Below are positions 34,698-43,775 of a DNA stretch of 64,000 nt, piece after piece. Position 1 is the stretch's first letter; each line of letters opens with the position of its first letter. Location of the stretch: NCBI GenBank assembly GCA_964488865.1, contig CAZAWR010000017.1, forward strand, positions 62,001-126,000. Direction: 5' to 3'. The stretch is from MWCO01 sp964488865. GTDB lineage: Bacteria > Myxococcota_A > Polyangia > Polyangiales > Polyangiaceae. The notes under the pieces were generated by a model. The model searched no databases. It was not told the DNA's origin and saw only the letters and a list, made by a program, of their open reading frames with translations. The translations under genes were made by a program, and so were the position numbers.

Positions 34698-36050
34698 ATG
34701 CATCGCCTTCCACGCACCATGCTGTCGGTTCTGCTCGTCGTGCTCGGGCTCCTGCTGGTGGCGACCGCGAACGCCAAGCCGGGGGACCGGTACACCATCT
34801 CCCTGATCACGATGAGCCCGGGGGACCCGATCTTCTTTCGGTTCGGCCACAACGCCATCCTGGTGCGAGACTCGCTACGCCGGACGCACCGGGTCTACAA
34901 CTGGGGCACCTTCTCGTTCAACGAAGAGGGGCTGGTGCAGAAGTTCCTGCAGGGCCGGTTGACCTACTGGCTTTCGGTGCAACCTCTGGGTCCCACGCTC
35001 GCACACTACGATTCGGAGGGCCGCTGGCTGGTGGAGCAAGAGCTCGACCTGACGCCCGATCAAGAGATGCGGATCGTGCGCATGATCGAGGAGAACGCGC
35101 GACCCGAGAACCAGAAGTACCGTTACCACTACTACCGGGACAACTGCTCGACCCGGGTGCGGGACACCATCGACACGGTGCTTGACGGGAAGCTTCGGGC
35201 CGTTTCCAGCGGACCAGCCAAGCTCACCTACCGGGGGCAGACGTCGCGGTTGGTGGCGGACGTGTGGTGGGGGCAGGTGTTTCTGAACCTTGCGATGGGC
35301 AGCTTCATCGACCGGCCGGTGACCGAGTGGGACGAGATGTTCGTGCCCGGCAAGGTGCAGGAGATGGTACGCAAGGTCCAGAACGTGGACGAGTCGGGGA
35401 ACGCCGTGCCCCTTGTGCGTGCCGAGCGAACCTTGGTGGAGGCGCCGGGACGCAAGCCGCCCCCGGACATGCCGCCCAATCGTGTGCTGCCGCTGTTGCT
35501 GATCGGGCTATTGGGAGGCGCGTTGTTTGGGTGGTTGGGACACCGATTGCTATCCCATCGCAACCAGGGCCAAGCGAAGGCGCCGCTCGGCAAGCGGCTT
35601 GCCCTGGCCGTTCCGCTTGGCGCCTGGACCACGCTGACCGGCTTCCTTGGGCTGCTGTTCGTCTTTTTCTGGACGATGACGGACCACGATGTCGCCTACC
35701 ACAACGAGAACCTGCTGCAGACCAGTCCTCTGACGGCGGCGTTTCCCGTGATCGCCGTGGGGCTGATGCTGGGGCGCGGGTGGGCGACCCGCGCGTTTCG
35801 CTGGCTCGCCCTCGTGACCGCCGGCCTGTCTGTGCTCGGGCTGCTGGTCAAGGTGTTGCCCTGGTTCAACCAGGTCAATGGCGAGTCCATGGCCTTGCTG
35901 GTGCCGATCTGGGTCGGGTTGGCCGTCGGGCCAGTGCTGCACGAGCTTCGAGAGCGACGCTCGGGCGCGGCCGTGAGCGAGAAGGCAGACAAGCCTGCCG
36001 CCGGTGAGGTCCAAGAAGACGGGGCTGACCGAGGGGAGAAGGTTTCGTGA
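34698..36050 (+). CDS. Lnb-like (DUF4105) membrane protein, possible lipoprotein N-acyltransferase
   Basis: A 450-residue protein. After a signal-like helix it has a periplasmic domain (about 28-245) with the DUF4105 hallmarks FFRFGHNAILV (His51) and YRYHYYRDNCSTRVRD (Cys150), followed by four or five membrane helices. Pfam now associates the DUF4105 domain with Lnb, an enzyme that N-acylates lipoproteins in bacteria; the His and Cys are candidate catalytic residues. The C-terminal 30 residues are charged and cytosolic. It heads a run with the HEAT protein (46 bp later) and the propeller lipoprotein. An alternative GTG start lies 12 bp upstream. The enzymatic assignment is by family only. Confidence 0.72.
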   Translation: MHRLPRTMLSVLLVVLGLLLVATANAKPGDRYTISLITMSPGDPIFFRFGHNAILVRDSLRRTHRVYNWGTFSFNEEGLVQKFLQGRLTYWLSVQPLGPTLAHYDSEGRWLVEQELDLTPDQEMRIVRMIEENARPENQKYRYHYYRDNCSTRVRDTIDTVLDGKLRAVSSGPAKLTYRGQTSRLVADVWWGQVFLNLAMGSFIDRPVTEWDEMFVPGKVQEMVRKVQNVDESGNAVPLVRAERTLVEAPGRKPPPDMPPNRVLPLLLIGLLGGALFGWLGHRLLSHRNQGQAKAPLGKRLALAVPLGAWTTLTGFLGLLFVFFWTMTDHDVAYHNENLLQTSPLTAAFPVIAVGLMLGRGWATRAFRWLALVTAGLSVLGLLVKVLPWFNQVNGESMALLVPIWVGLAVGPVLHELRERRSGAAVSEKADKPAAGEVQEDGADRGEKVS

Positions 36051-36096
36051 CGTGGGGTGAGGACGCGGCGGGACGCGTGCACGAAGGAGGAAAGCG

Positions 36097-36951
36097 ATGC
36101 GAACGAGGAAGCTAGCTGCTTGGCTGTGCGGGGCCTTTGTCGCGGCCTTGGCGCTCGGGGTAGTGCAAGCCCAGGCCCAGGGGACTCGCGGCCCGAGTGC
36201 GGAGCAGGAGTCGCGCGTACGCGCGGTCATCGCCCAGCTCACGAGCAAAGAGCGCAACGACGTCCGCGATGGCTACCTGGCGATGGAGAGCCTGGACACG
36301 GAAGTTGCCGCTGCCTGCGTGCAGACGGCGAATCGCGTGCTGGCTCGAGGGTTGCCGGTGGACCTGGCCACAACGGCCCTTCGAGCGCTTGCCAAGGTGG
36401 GGCATGAGAGCTCTTCGCGCCCCGTCCGGTCCTACCTGTTGCATCGGCACACGGAGCTACGCCGGGAAGCGGTGAAGGCGTTGGTGAAGACCAAGGGACC
36501 GGACGCCAAGCTCGGGTTGCGCCGAGCCCTGTCGGACGGGGACGCGATGGTTCGAGGGTTGGCCGCGACGGGGCTTGGGGAGCTCGGGGCGACCGAGCAC
36601 GTGGACGGGCTGTTCATGGCGCTCGATCATGACGTGCCTGAGGCGGCAGCGTCGATCGGGCAGCTGTGCACAGCGGACCAGTGCGAGCAGTATGCTTCGC
36701 GGACGGGCCGGATTGGGTTCGACGTGATGGTCACGGGGTTCGACCAGATCTTGTTCCGGGACCCGAAGCAGATGACGGACGACCAGAAGATCCGAATCAT
36801 CGGTCGCGTGCGGGAGCTGGGCACGGGCGAAGCGCATCGGTTCTTGAAGGACGTGCAAGGTCGCTGGCCGCAGGACTGGTCGGAGAGGGTGAAGAAGGCC
36901 GTCGATTTGGCCGTGCAGTCCACGCAGGGAGCGCCGGGAGGTGAGCCATGA
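36097..36951 (+). CDS. Exported HEAT-repeat protein
   Basis: A 284-residue protein with signal peptide (MRTRKLAAWLCGAFVAALALGVVQAQA) and an AAGGAGG eight bases before the ATG. The body is a string of short helical pairs: TTALRALAKVGHESSSRPVRSY, LRREAVKALVKTKGPDAKLGL, DGDAMVRGLAATGLGELGATEH. These are HEAT/PBS-lyase-like repeats that usually mediate protein contacts. It overlaps the next gene by 4 bp and follows the Lnb-like gene by 46 bp, so it probably works with both at the outer face of the inner membrane. Confidence 0.78.
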   Translation: MRTRKLAAWLCGAFVAALALGVVQAQAQGTRGPSAEQESRVRAVIAQLTSKERNDVRDGYLAMESLDTEVAAACVQTANRVLARGLPVDLATTALRALAKVGHESSSRPVRSYLLHRHTELRREAVKALVKTKGPDAKLGLRRALSDGDAMVRGLAATGLGELGATEHVDGLFMALDHDVPEAAASIGQLCTADQCEQYASRTGRIGFDVMVTGFDQILFRDPKQMTDDQKIRIIGRVRELGTGEAHRFLKDVQGRWPQDWSERVKKAVDLAVQSTQGAPGGEP

Positions 36952-38729
36952 TGCGCGGAGTTCACTTGGTTGCTTGTTGTGTGGCATGTGCTGCGTTGGG
37001 ATGTGGCGGCGGGCAGACGCGGATCGGCGACCTGTTCAACACGCAGTGGCAGGACGACGGCGGCAGGTCGATCTCGGCGGTGCAAGGGAAGCTGTCGGGC
37101 CACGCGATCCCGCGGGGGGCGAACGTGGCGGTGGGGGTGGTGGATCGCGGACTGGTGGGTGTGGTGCTGGACACGGGCAAGACGTGGACTTTCTTGAAGG
37201 CTGTGGACGTGCGTCCGTGGATCGCGGGTGACGTCGTGGTGGTCACGGCCGGGGGGAAGCTTTTCGCGTTGGAGGCTTCGAGCGGTCGGCAGTTGTGGTC
37301 TCTTCCGGTGGCGGGCAAGGTTCGAGGCGCCGGAGACGATGGTCGGACGACGCTGGTGTCGCTGGAGCCGTCCGCGGGGGTGCCTGGCAAGTTGATCGCG
37401 GTGGAGCGGGACGGAAAGGTGACGCGCGAGATGGAGGTGACGGTGCCTGTCGGCTCGCCGACGCTGGTGGCGAACCATGCCTTCATCCCCTGGCAGAATC
37501 AGTATGTCAGCGTGGTGGACTTGGGCAGTGGCGACGAGGTTGCGCGGGTCGTGCTGCGGCACCTGACGACACAGGCGTTTCTTGCGGGCGGCGCGTTGTT
37601 CTTCGGGGAGGCAGGGATCACGCGGTTTGACGAGCGGATCGGGGCTGCGAGTCGGGATGGGGCTTCGAAGGCCGTGCTTCCGGACCGGGAGCTCCCTGGC
37701 AAGCCGCGCTGGCTGCGAGCGGGCGGGATTGCGGGCAAGGTCACGTCCGACGCTTTCGACAGAAACCGGATCTATGCGATGCCGGCGGCTCGAGGCGATG
37801 GATTGGGGTTCGATGCGGGTCGCTACTACGCGACGTACTTCCGGATCGTGGTGGGATTGCAGGAGGAGACGGGGGAGCTGGCGTGGGCCCGACGGCTCGA
37901 CACGGACGCGCTGGGTGGTGCTGCGTACGAAGGTGGGGTGGCGCTGTGCGAGCGGACCGGGAGGGTGGGATTCTACGAGGCGGGTACGGGAGCGGCGGCG
38001 GGTGAAGTGTCCCTCGGGACCGCGGTCCGTGCTTGCGTGGTCCAGGCTGACCGGTTGACGAGGACGGCGGAGCCGCGACCCGAGCCCGTGGTCGAGCAGC
38101 TTGCCAAGGTGATCGACGTATCGGAGACGGACATGGTGATGATGCACGCGTTCTTGCTGCGCGAGCTCATTGCGCAGGCGAGCCCGCGGGCCACGGAGCG
38201 TCTGATCGAGCTTGCGTTCGACGCGCGCACGCCACCGGACTTGATGACGGAGGTGCGCAAGGGCCTGGCATCGCGGCGCAACGGAGCGGAGCACATGCTC
38301 GAGGCGCTGGGGCGTCGGTACGACTTCTTGGCGGGGGTGCTGATGACGCCGCCGGTGGGACCGCTCGCTGACGCGTTGGCCGCGATGAAGGAGACCCGCG
38401 CCGCACCCCTGCTGGCGGAGCACCTCAACGACCCAGCGAACAGCACGGAAGACGTGAAGCGGGCCGCGCTTGCGCTCGAGACGCTTGCCACCCAAGGGGA
38501 GCGTGAGCCTCTCGAGCTGTTCTTCTCGTTGTACCGAGCCACCGCGCACAACGAGGACCTCATTCAGGCGCTCGTTGCGGTGGCCAGGGCGATCCTCCGC
38601 GTCGGAGGCAACGAAGGAAGAGAGCTGGTCCGCGCCGCAGCCTACGATCTCATGACGGTTCCGTCGTTGCAGCAGCCCCTGCGTGACCTGGTGTCCGGGG
38701 CCGAGAAACCTCGGACCAAGGGTCCATGA
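36948..38729 (+). CDS. Lipoprotein with PQQ-like beta-propeller and C-terminal HEAT region
   Basis: A 593-residue protein with lipobox AALGC, coupled to the previous gene by an ATGA overlap and a GGGAGGTGAG ribosome-binding site. Residues about 45-370 show PQQ-like propeller blades (VVVTAGGKLFALEASSGRQLWSLP, VVGLQEETGELAWARRLD, GGVALCERTGRVGFYEAGTG). From about 380 on it is helical with HEAT-like units (ATERLIELAFDARTPPDLMTEV, VKRAALALETLATQGERE). The architecture is reminiscent of BamB-like scaffolds plus an adaptor, but nothing shows a BAM role. Function unknown. Confidence 0.76.
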   Translation: MMRGVHLVACCVACAALGCGGGQTRIGDLFNTQWQDDGGRSISAVQGKLSGHAIPRGANVAVGVVDRGLVGVVLDTGKTWTFLKAVDVRPWIAGDVVVVTAGGKLFALEASSGRQLWSLPVAGKVRGAGDDGRTTLVSLEPSAGVPGKLIAVERDGKVTREMEVTVPVGSPTLVANHAFIPWQNQYVSVVDLGSGDEVARVVLRHLTTQAFLAGGALFFGEAGITRFDERIGAASRDGASKAVLPDRELPGKPRWLRAGGIAGKVTSDAFDRNRIYAMPAARGDGLGFDAGRYYATYFRIVVGLQEETGELAWARRLDTDALGGAAYEGGVALCERTGRVGFYEAGTGAAAGEVSLGTAVRACVVQADRLTRTAEPRPEPVVEQLAKVIDVSETDMVMMHAFLLRELIAQASPRATERLIELAFDARTPPDLMTEVRKGLASRRNGAEHMLEALGRRYDFLAGVLMTPPVGPLADALAAMKETRAAPLLAEHLNDPANSTEDVKRAALALETLATQGEREPLELFFSLYRATAHNEDLIQALVAVARAILRVGGNEGRELVRAAAYDLMTVPSLQQPLRDLVSGAEKPRTKGP

Positions 38730-38841
38730 GGGGGGGCGGCGATTCATCGAGTTTCGCCCTTGGCCGTGCTACGACAGGCGTCGCGCGGTTGCCCCCATCG
38801 GTGTGGGAGTCGCGAAGGGTTCATGACGGAGCTGCGTCACA

Positions 38842-39102
38842 TTGACCCGAGGACGAACGACGGTGCTCTTCTGTTTGCGCCGCGTGGGGGGATCCGACGC
38901 TTCCCTGTCAGGAACGCTCCGTTCTCGACTCCTGCAACGGGCCACTCTCAGCAAGAGTGGCGAACCGATCCCCGAGGCGGGCAAGGAGGTGTTCCTCGCC
39001 ACGCATTGGAACGCCGGAGGCAAACTCGTCGAAGGGGACGCGAAGCTCGCGTCGATCTACACCGCGATCGTGGGGCGGGTGCTCGACGGGCGGTTGAAGT
39101 AG
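38842..39102 (+). CDS. Short protein or gene remnant (86 aa)
   Basis: This is the only coding-like stretch in the 380 bp between the propeller lipoprotein and the convergent hydrolase. The last 45 residues (EPIPEAGKEVFLATHWNAGG and KLASIYTAIVGRVLDGRLK) have the high third-position GC of real genes here. The N-terminal half looks less natural and has no ribosome-binding site. An ATG at 38823 in another frame has AAGGG before it, so a frameshift between an original start and this end is possible. It may be a small gene or the tail of a decayed one. Confidence 0.35.
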   Translation: MTRGRTTVLFCLRRVGGSDASLSGTLRSRLLQRATLSKSGEPIPEAGKEVFLATHWNAGGKLVEGDAKLASIYTAIVGRVLDGRLK

Positions 39103-39111
39103 CCTGGGAAC

Positions 39112-40053
39112 TTAGGCGGCGCGAAGCTTCTGATCGAGGGCGAGGCGTCGTAGGAATCTTCGAACGGCGCCTGCGAAGTAGGTGCCGTACTCGATCGATC
39201 CTGCGTGGCTTGCGTAGGACAGCTGCTCGAAGCGGGCCTGGGGCAGCTTGTCCGCGAACCGTCGCGCATCCTCTGCATCGATGAGGAAGTCGCCTTCTGC
39301 TGCGAGCATGTAGACCGGTTGCGAGATCTTCAGAAAGGTATCGGTCGCGTCGTGGTCGAGGATGCCCCCTGCGCATCGCAGGTAGGCGTCGAGGGGGACG
39401 GAGGTGGCGTAGTGGAGGAAGTCGAGGAACTCGTTGCGTGGGCAGCCGCGGGAGATGAAGCCGAGGCTTTTGGCGAGCTCGTAGGTGAGCTGGGTGCGGA
39501 TGGCGAAGTTGGCGACGGGTTGGACGACGCGGAGCAGGGGGCGTCCGTGTTTTCCGATGCGTTCGGCGAGCCAAGCGGCTTTGGAGCGAAGCAGGACGGT
39601 GCGGTGCATGGGGTTGCGAGGCACGCCGAGCATGAAGACGTACGCGCCGGCGCGGTCGGGGGCGATGCGAGACCATTCGATGGTGACCTGCACGCCCATG
39701 GAGAAGCCGATCATGATGGGCTTCTGCTCTGGGGGGACGAAGGCGCGAACGACCTTGTCGAGGTCATCGGCGTGCTCGGCGATGGAGTAGCCGCCGCCTT
39801 TGGGGGCGAGGTCGCTGTCGCCGTGGCTGCGGTAGTCCCAGTAGACCACGCGATGGTCGCGTGCGAGCTCCTGGGCGATGGCGCGCATGAAGACGGGGCC
39901 GCAGCCGATGCCCGACGTGAGGACCACGGTACGGTGGTGGTGGGCGCCGAGGATGCTACACGCGAGGCGGTTGCCGCCGGGACCGGAGATGAAGACCTTT
40001 CTCGCTTGCTGCACGCTGGGTACCTCGAGGGGGTATAGCACGACCCGTTCCAT
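39112..40053 (-). CDS. Alpha/beta-hydrolase
   Basis: A 313-residue cytosolic hydrolase. The nucleophile elbow is GFSMGV (Ser118). The oxyanion region follows VVLTSGIGCGPVF, the strand-4 motif is VVYWDYRSHGDSD, the acid is probably in MLAAEGDFLIDAEDA, and the His is in SYASHAGSIEYG. The fold matches haloperoxidase/esterase-like enzymes without further specificity. It ends 9 bp from the convergent small gene and is followed upstream by the degenerate metallo-lactamase gene on the same strand, 120 bp away. Confidence 0.87.
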   Translation of the reverse strand: MERVVLYPLEVPSVQQARKVFISGPGGNRLACSILGAHHHRTVVLTSGIGCGPVFMRAIAQELARDHRVVYWDYRSHGDSDLAPKGGGYSIAEHADDLDKVVRAFVPPEQKPIMIGFSMGVQVTIEWSRIAPDRAGAYVFMLGVPRNPMHRTVLLRSKAAWLAERIGKHGRPLLRVVQPVANFAIRTQLTYELAKSLGFISRGCPRNEFLDFLHYATSVPLDAYLRCAGGILDHDATDTFLKISQPVYMLAAEGDFLIDAEDARRFADKLPQARFEQLSYASHAGSIEYGTYFAGAVRRFLRRLALDQKLRAA

Positions 40054-40173
40054 GTGCGGGGCTGCCGTCGCAACCCCGAAAGGAACCTCATCGCCGCGAT
40101 TCGGGCAAGAAACCGTCGTTTGGTGCGAAGGGAAGGTGGCAGCAGGTGAGAACGTTGGGTGTCAGCTGGGCGG

Positions 40174-41262
40174 TTAGGCCTTGGCCGGCGGGGTCGTTGC
40201 GGGCTTGGCAGCGTACTTGGGCGCGGTGCCCGTCGCGGCGACCTTGTCCCGAGGCTCGAGCAGGAAGGTGTCGCCCTTGCGCATGTGCAGCGCTTCGCAA
40301 CCCGGCGCGCCTTCCTCGACGGCACCGATGAAGGAGCTGATCGGCAGCGTCTGTCCGCGTCGTCCTTCCTTGTACGGGTCGCGAGACCGATAGAGCAGAA
40401 CGGTCTTTGGGTTGATCGCTCGCACGGCGCGCACTACCGGCTCGACATCCATGCCCTGCACGTGAAGCACGAGCACATCGGGCTCGCAGACGTCGGCGAT
40501 GTCCTCGAGGTCATCGTCGGAGGTGCCGGCGTGGACGCCGTCGGCGAGGTGCATGAGGGAGGGGAAGCCTTCGAGTTCGAAGACGAAGCCCAGTCCGGGA
40601 CGACCGCCGGCGATCGAGCCGACGTCGAGGCCGAAGATGTCGCCCATGCGGCCCATGGACTTGGGGGGGCGCGCCATGGTTCCGACGCCTTGGACGGTCC
40701 GCGTGAATTGGGAGATGCCCTGGTCGAGCAGGGGGATGCCTCTGCCCAGCAGGGGCAAGCCGTCGCCGCCCAGGCCGCCGAGATTGCCGAGGAAGGGGAT
40801 TCCGCCCGAGCCGAGCACGGGGATTCTGGCGGTGCCACGCGGGAAGACGTTGCGGATGTCGTTGAGGATGGACGTGCCTTCCTGGATGGCGGAATCCATG
40901 CCGATGCTCGCGCTGATGGGCAGGGCCGTGATCCGAAGGCCCTTCTCCGACGCGCGCTCCCAGGGCTCGAGGTCGATTACTCGAGATCGCTTGAGGTCGA
41001 GCTCGCGAGACACCGAGCGCGTGAGGCTTTGCGTGCTCACGAACGTGGCGTCGCATTCGTCCAGCACGTCGAGCACGTCCTCGAACCACGGTGTCATGGA
41101 CGTGGCCAGCACGTAGTCCGCTGAGCGGATCTCATCCGCCACCCGTCGGCCTCGTCGCTCGTGAGAGAAGACGGGATCGATGAACAGCGAGCGCGTGGGC
41201 GTCGTCAGTTCGAAGAAGGTGTTCTTGTGGAATGTGAGCTTTGCCTGTCCAGGATTCGACAT
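40174..41262 (-). CDS. Degenerate metallo-beta-lactamase-fold protein with Gly/Leu-rich insert
   Basis: A 362-residue protein with GGGGAGG eight bases before the ATG. The opening (KLTFHKNTFFELTTPTRSLFIDPVF) and later blocks (DVLVLHVQGMDVEPVVRAVRA) match the UlaG-like metallo-lactamase fold. Where the HxHxDH metal motif should be, the sequence reads ATSMTPWFEDVLDVLDECD, so the metal site is lost and it is probably not an active hydrolase. An insert of about 45 residues near 145-190 is Gly/Leu/Pro-rich (GSGGIPFLGNLGGLGGDGLP). The C-terminus is Lys/Ala/Pro-rich. Likely a binding or scaffold protein. Confidence 0.62.
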   Translation of the reverse strand: MSNPGQAKLTFHKNTFFELTTPTRSLFIDPVFSHERRGRRVADEIRSADYVLATSMTPWFEDVLDVLDECDATFVSTQSLTRSVSRELDLKRSRVIDLEPWERASEKGLRITALPISASIGMDSAIQEGTSILNDIRNVFPRGTARIPVLGSGGIPFLGNLGGLGGDGLPLLGRGIPLLDQGISQFTRTVQGVGTMARPPKSMGRMGDIFGLDVGSIAGGRPGLGFVFELEGFPSLMHLADGVHAGTSDDDLEDIADVCEPDVLVLHVQGMDVEPVVRAVRAINPKTVLLYRSRDPYKEGRRGQTLPISSFIGAVEEGAPGCEALHMRKGDTFLLEPRDKVAATGTAPKYAAKPATTPPAKA

Positions 41263-41481
41263 GGGTTTCGCCTCCCCGGGCGTGGATACCGGTTACTGGA
41301 TCCCCTTATGTGAAAGCTGTTCGTATCACAACCATTCGCTGCGCGAAAAGGGACTATGCATGGGACCCGGATACAGGTAGGAAAAGAGCCGTGGGACGGA
41401 ACCCATGGCAGCCGCAAATGCCAAGAAATCTGCGGCAACATGCTTCATGCGCGAGCCCATGCGCAACCGGAGGGAAACCCC

Positions 41482-41964
41482 ATGGCAGAGCAGACCGACG
41501 GGCTGAAGAGGGAGAAGGGGACGGCACGTCCTCAGCGAAGCCGCGACCGCGACGACGACCGCAGGCTCGCCGTCGATGACGATTGGGAGCCGCGCCGGCG
41601 TGGTGACGAGGACGACGAGGATCGGAATCGTCGCCCTCGGCGGGGGACCCGTGGGCGTCCTGCGCTGCGCGACGAGTTTGGGGACCTGAACCGTGGTGGT
41701 GCGTACGTGGCTGCGGAGTCGGTTGCGCTGAGCCTCGACATCTTTTCTCGGGTCCTTCGCGGCGTGGTCGACCGTGCTTTTGACGAAGACTACGACGAGC
41801 CCGGGGACGTCATCCGTGGTCTGGCGAACGAGGCGGATCTGGCTGCTTACGACGTGGTGGACGAGTTCCGTCGTGTGCCTGGCCGCCTGGACAAGCGGTT
41901 CGACGAGGGCATCCGGAGCCCCCGGGCCCAACGCGGCGAGCGAGCGCGTCGCGACGACGACTAG
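41482..41964 (+). CDS. Charged hypothetical protein (160 aa)
   Basis: The ATG follows GGAGGG at good distance. The first 75 residues are a low-complexity mix of Arg, Asp and Glu (RDRDDDRRLAVDDDWEPRRR), probably disordered. The second half (AYVAAESVALSLDIFSRVLRG, VIRGLANEADLAAYDVVDEF) should form two or three helices. The protein precedes the UbiB-like kinase gene by 86 bp on the same strand. No family is recognised. The 219-bp gap before it has an AT-richer centre (41300-41345) that may hold the divergent promoters. Confidence 0.6.
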   Translation: MAEQTDGLKREKGTARPQRSRDRDDDRRLAVDDDWEPRRRGDEDDEDRNRRPRRGTRGRPALRDEFGDLNRGGAYVAAESVALSLDIFSRVLRGVVDRAFDEDYDEPGDVIRGLANEADLAAYDVVDEFRRVPGRLDKRFDEGIRSPRAQRGERARRDDD

Positions 41965-42050
41965 CCGCGGATCGCGACAAGGCACGCCGGCGTCATCATG
42001 AGTCGAGGACGAAACCTGGGCCGAACGCCGGCTCTTGTCGGTAGGAGATC

Positions 42051-43775
42051 ATGAGCCGCACCCTCCAGGTGTTGTGGGGATTTTTCCGGTTCTTCTTCGC
42101 GTTCTTGTGGGAAGAAGCGCTGGTTCGCGTCCCGTTCTACCGGCGCCTTCGCGGCAAGTTCTGGAAGCAGCGAAACCCCGACCGACTTCGGCGGTTCTGC
42201 ATCGACATGGGGGGCGCCTTCGTCAAGTTCGGCCAGTTCTTCTCCATCCGCTCCGACATCCTGCCCCGCGCCTACTGCCGTGCGCTCGGGACCTTGTTCG
42301 ATCGTGTGCCCCCGTTCCCGTCGGACCAGGCGCGCGCCATGATCGAGCACGAGCTGAACGCGCCCATCGAGGAGATCTTCTCCGAGTTCCGGGACGAAGC
42401 CATCGGCGCCGCTTCCTTCGGACAGGGGCACCTCGCTCGCCTCCGCAAGGGAGAAGACGCGGGCAAGCCCGTCGTCGTCAAGGTTTCACGACCCGGCTCT
42501 GACAAGCAGATCGAGGGCGACACCCGCCTGCTCATCGTCATCGGCTGGATCGTCGACATGTCCAGCGTCCTCGGTCAGATCAAGCTCGTCCCCATCTTTC
42601 GGGACTTCGCTCGCTGGACCCGCCGCGAAGTCCATTACATGCAGGAGGCCAAGAACGCCGACCACCTGCACGAGATGAGTGCCTGGAACGTCCGGCAACG
42701 GATCCCCTTCATCTACTGGGAATACACCACCAACCGCATCATCACGATGGAGTACTTCGAAGGGCTGCCCTTCTCTCGCGCCATCGAACGCGTCGAAAAC
42801 CAGGACCCCACCATCGACGCAGAGCTTGCCGAGATCTCCTGCGAACGCCTCGTACTGGCCCGCAACCTTTGGCAGTCCTTCCTGCTCCAAACTTTCGTAG
42901 GACACGTATTTCACGCCGATCCCCACCCCGGAAACCTCGTCGTCTTGCCCGAAAACACCGTCGGGTTCCTCGACTTCGGGCTGCTCGGTCGCCTCAACGA
43001 GGAAGGGCGACGTGAGCAGATCCTGATGATGGATGCGGTCGTGCAAGAAAACGTCGAGAGGCTTTTTGTGGCGGTGCTCGACGTGCTCGACGCGCCTCGG
43101 GGGCTCGCGGTCACGGACGTGTACGACGGCTTTTCCGAGGAGGCGGACGAGTGGCTGGATGCGTGTGACAACCCGGGTGCGAAGCCCGAAGACAAGACGA
43201 TCACGAGGTTGGTGGACGCGTCCATGGGGATCGCGCGGCAGATCGGGCTCGTGCTGCCCATGCAGACGATGCTGTACTTCAAGGCGTTGCTCACGGTCGA
43301 CTCCGTCATCCTGCGGCTCTCCCCCGAGTTCGATTTCAAGAAGGAGACCCGTCGAGCGATCCGGTTGATCCGCATGCGGGAGCTGGACAAGATGTACGCG
43401 CCGGGGGCGACCATCGATCGCGCCTTGTCCTTGCAGATGCTCCTCAACTCAATGCCGGACTTTCTCATCGCCCGTTTGCAGGACTTCGAGCAGGGCCAGA
43501 AAACCATCTATCGCAAGCTCAACCTCATCCCCGTCATCATCGCCAACTTCTTGAAGTTCGTGGCCTGGTGCGTGTTCTTGTCGGGGCTTGCGCTGGTCGT
43601 CGAGCGCTCCGGCGTCCTGAACGTGATCCCGCTGATGACCCACCCGTACGTCGTCGTGTTCTTCGACTACGTGGGCAACCTGCTGTACGTCATCCCCGTC
43701 GTCTTTCTGTTCCTCATCTGGCTGTCGCGTTACCTGATCGCGCGCAGCTACGTGAAGGTGCAGAAGTCGGACTAG
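42051..43775 (+). CDS. ABC1/UbiB-family atypical kinase
   Basis: A 574-residue membrane-associated protein of the UbiB/COQ8 family. The KxGQ motif appears as FVKFGQFFSIRSD, and the Ala-rich loop as GAASFGQGHLAR, a variant of AASIAQVH. The catalytic parts are VVVKVSRPG, HADPHPGN and LDFGLLGR. Two hydrophobic helices end the protein (FLKFVAWCVFLSGLALVV and LLYVIPVVFLFLIWL), as in UbiB. These ATPases support ubiquinone or isoprenoid lipid synthesis. AGGAG precedes the ATG. The stop codon lies inside the left arm of the inverted-repeat element that follows. Confidence 0.9.
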   Translation: MSRTLQVLWGFFRFFFAFLWEEALVRVPFYRRLRGKFWKQRNPDRLRRFCIDMGGAFVKFGQFFSIRSDILPRAYCRALGTLFDRVPPFPSDQARAMIEHELNAPIEEIFSEFRDEAIGAASFGQGHLARLRKGEDAGKPVVVKVSRPGSDKQIEGDTRLLIVIGWIVDMSSVLGQIKLVPIFRDFARWTRREVHYMQEAKNADHLHEMSAWNVRQRIPFIYWEYTTNRIITMEYFEGLPFSRAIERVENQDPTIDAELAEISCERLVLARNLWQSFLLQTFVGHVFHADPHPGNLVVLPENTVGFLDFGLLGRLNEEGRREQILMMDAVVQENVERLFVAVLDVLDAPRGLAVTDVYDGFSEEADEWLDACDNPGAKPEDKTITRLVDASMGIARQIGLVLPMQTMLYFKALLTVDSVILRLSPEFDFKKETRRAIRLIRMRELDKMYAPGATIDRALSLQMLLNSMPDFLIARLQDFEQGQKTIYRKLNLIPVIIANFLKFVAWCVFLSGLALVVERSGVLNVIPLMTHPYVVVFFDYVGNLLYVIPVVFLFLIWLSRYLIARSYVKVQKSD

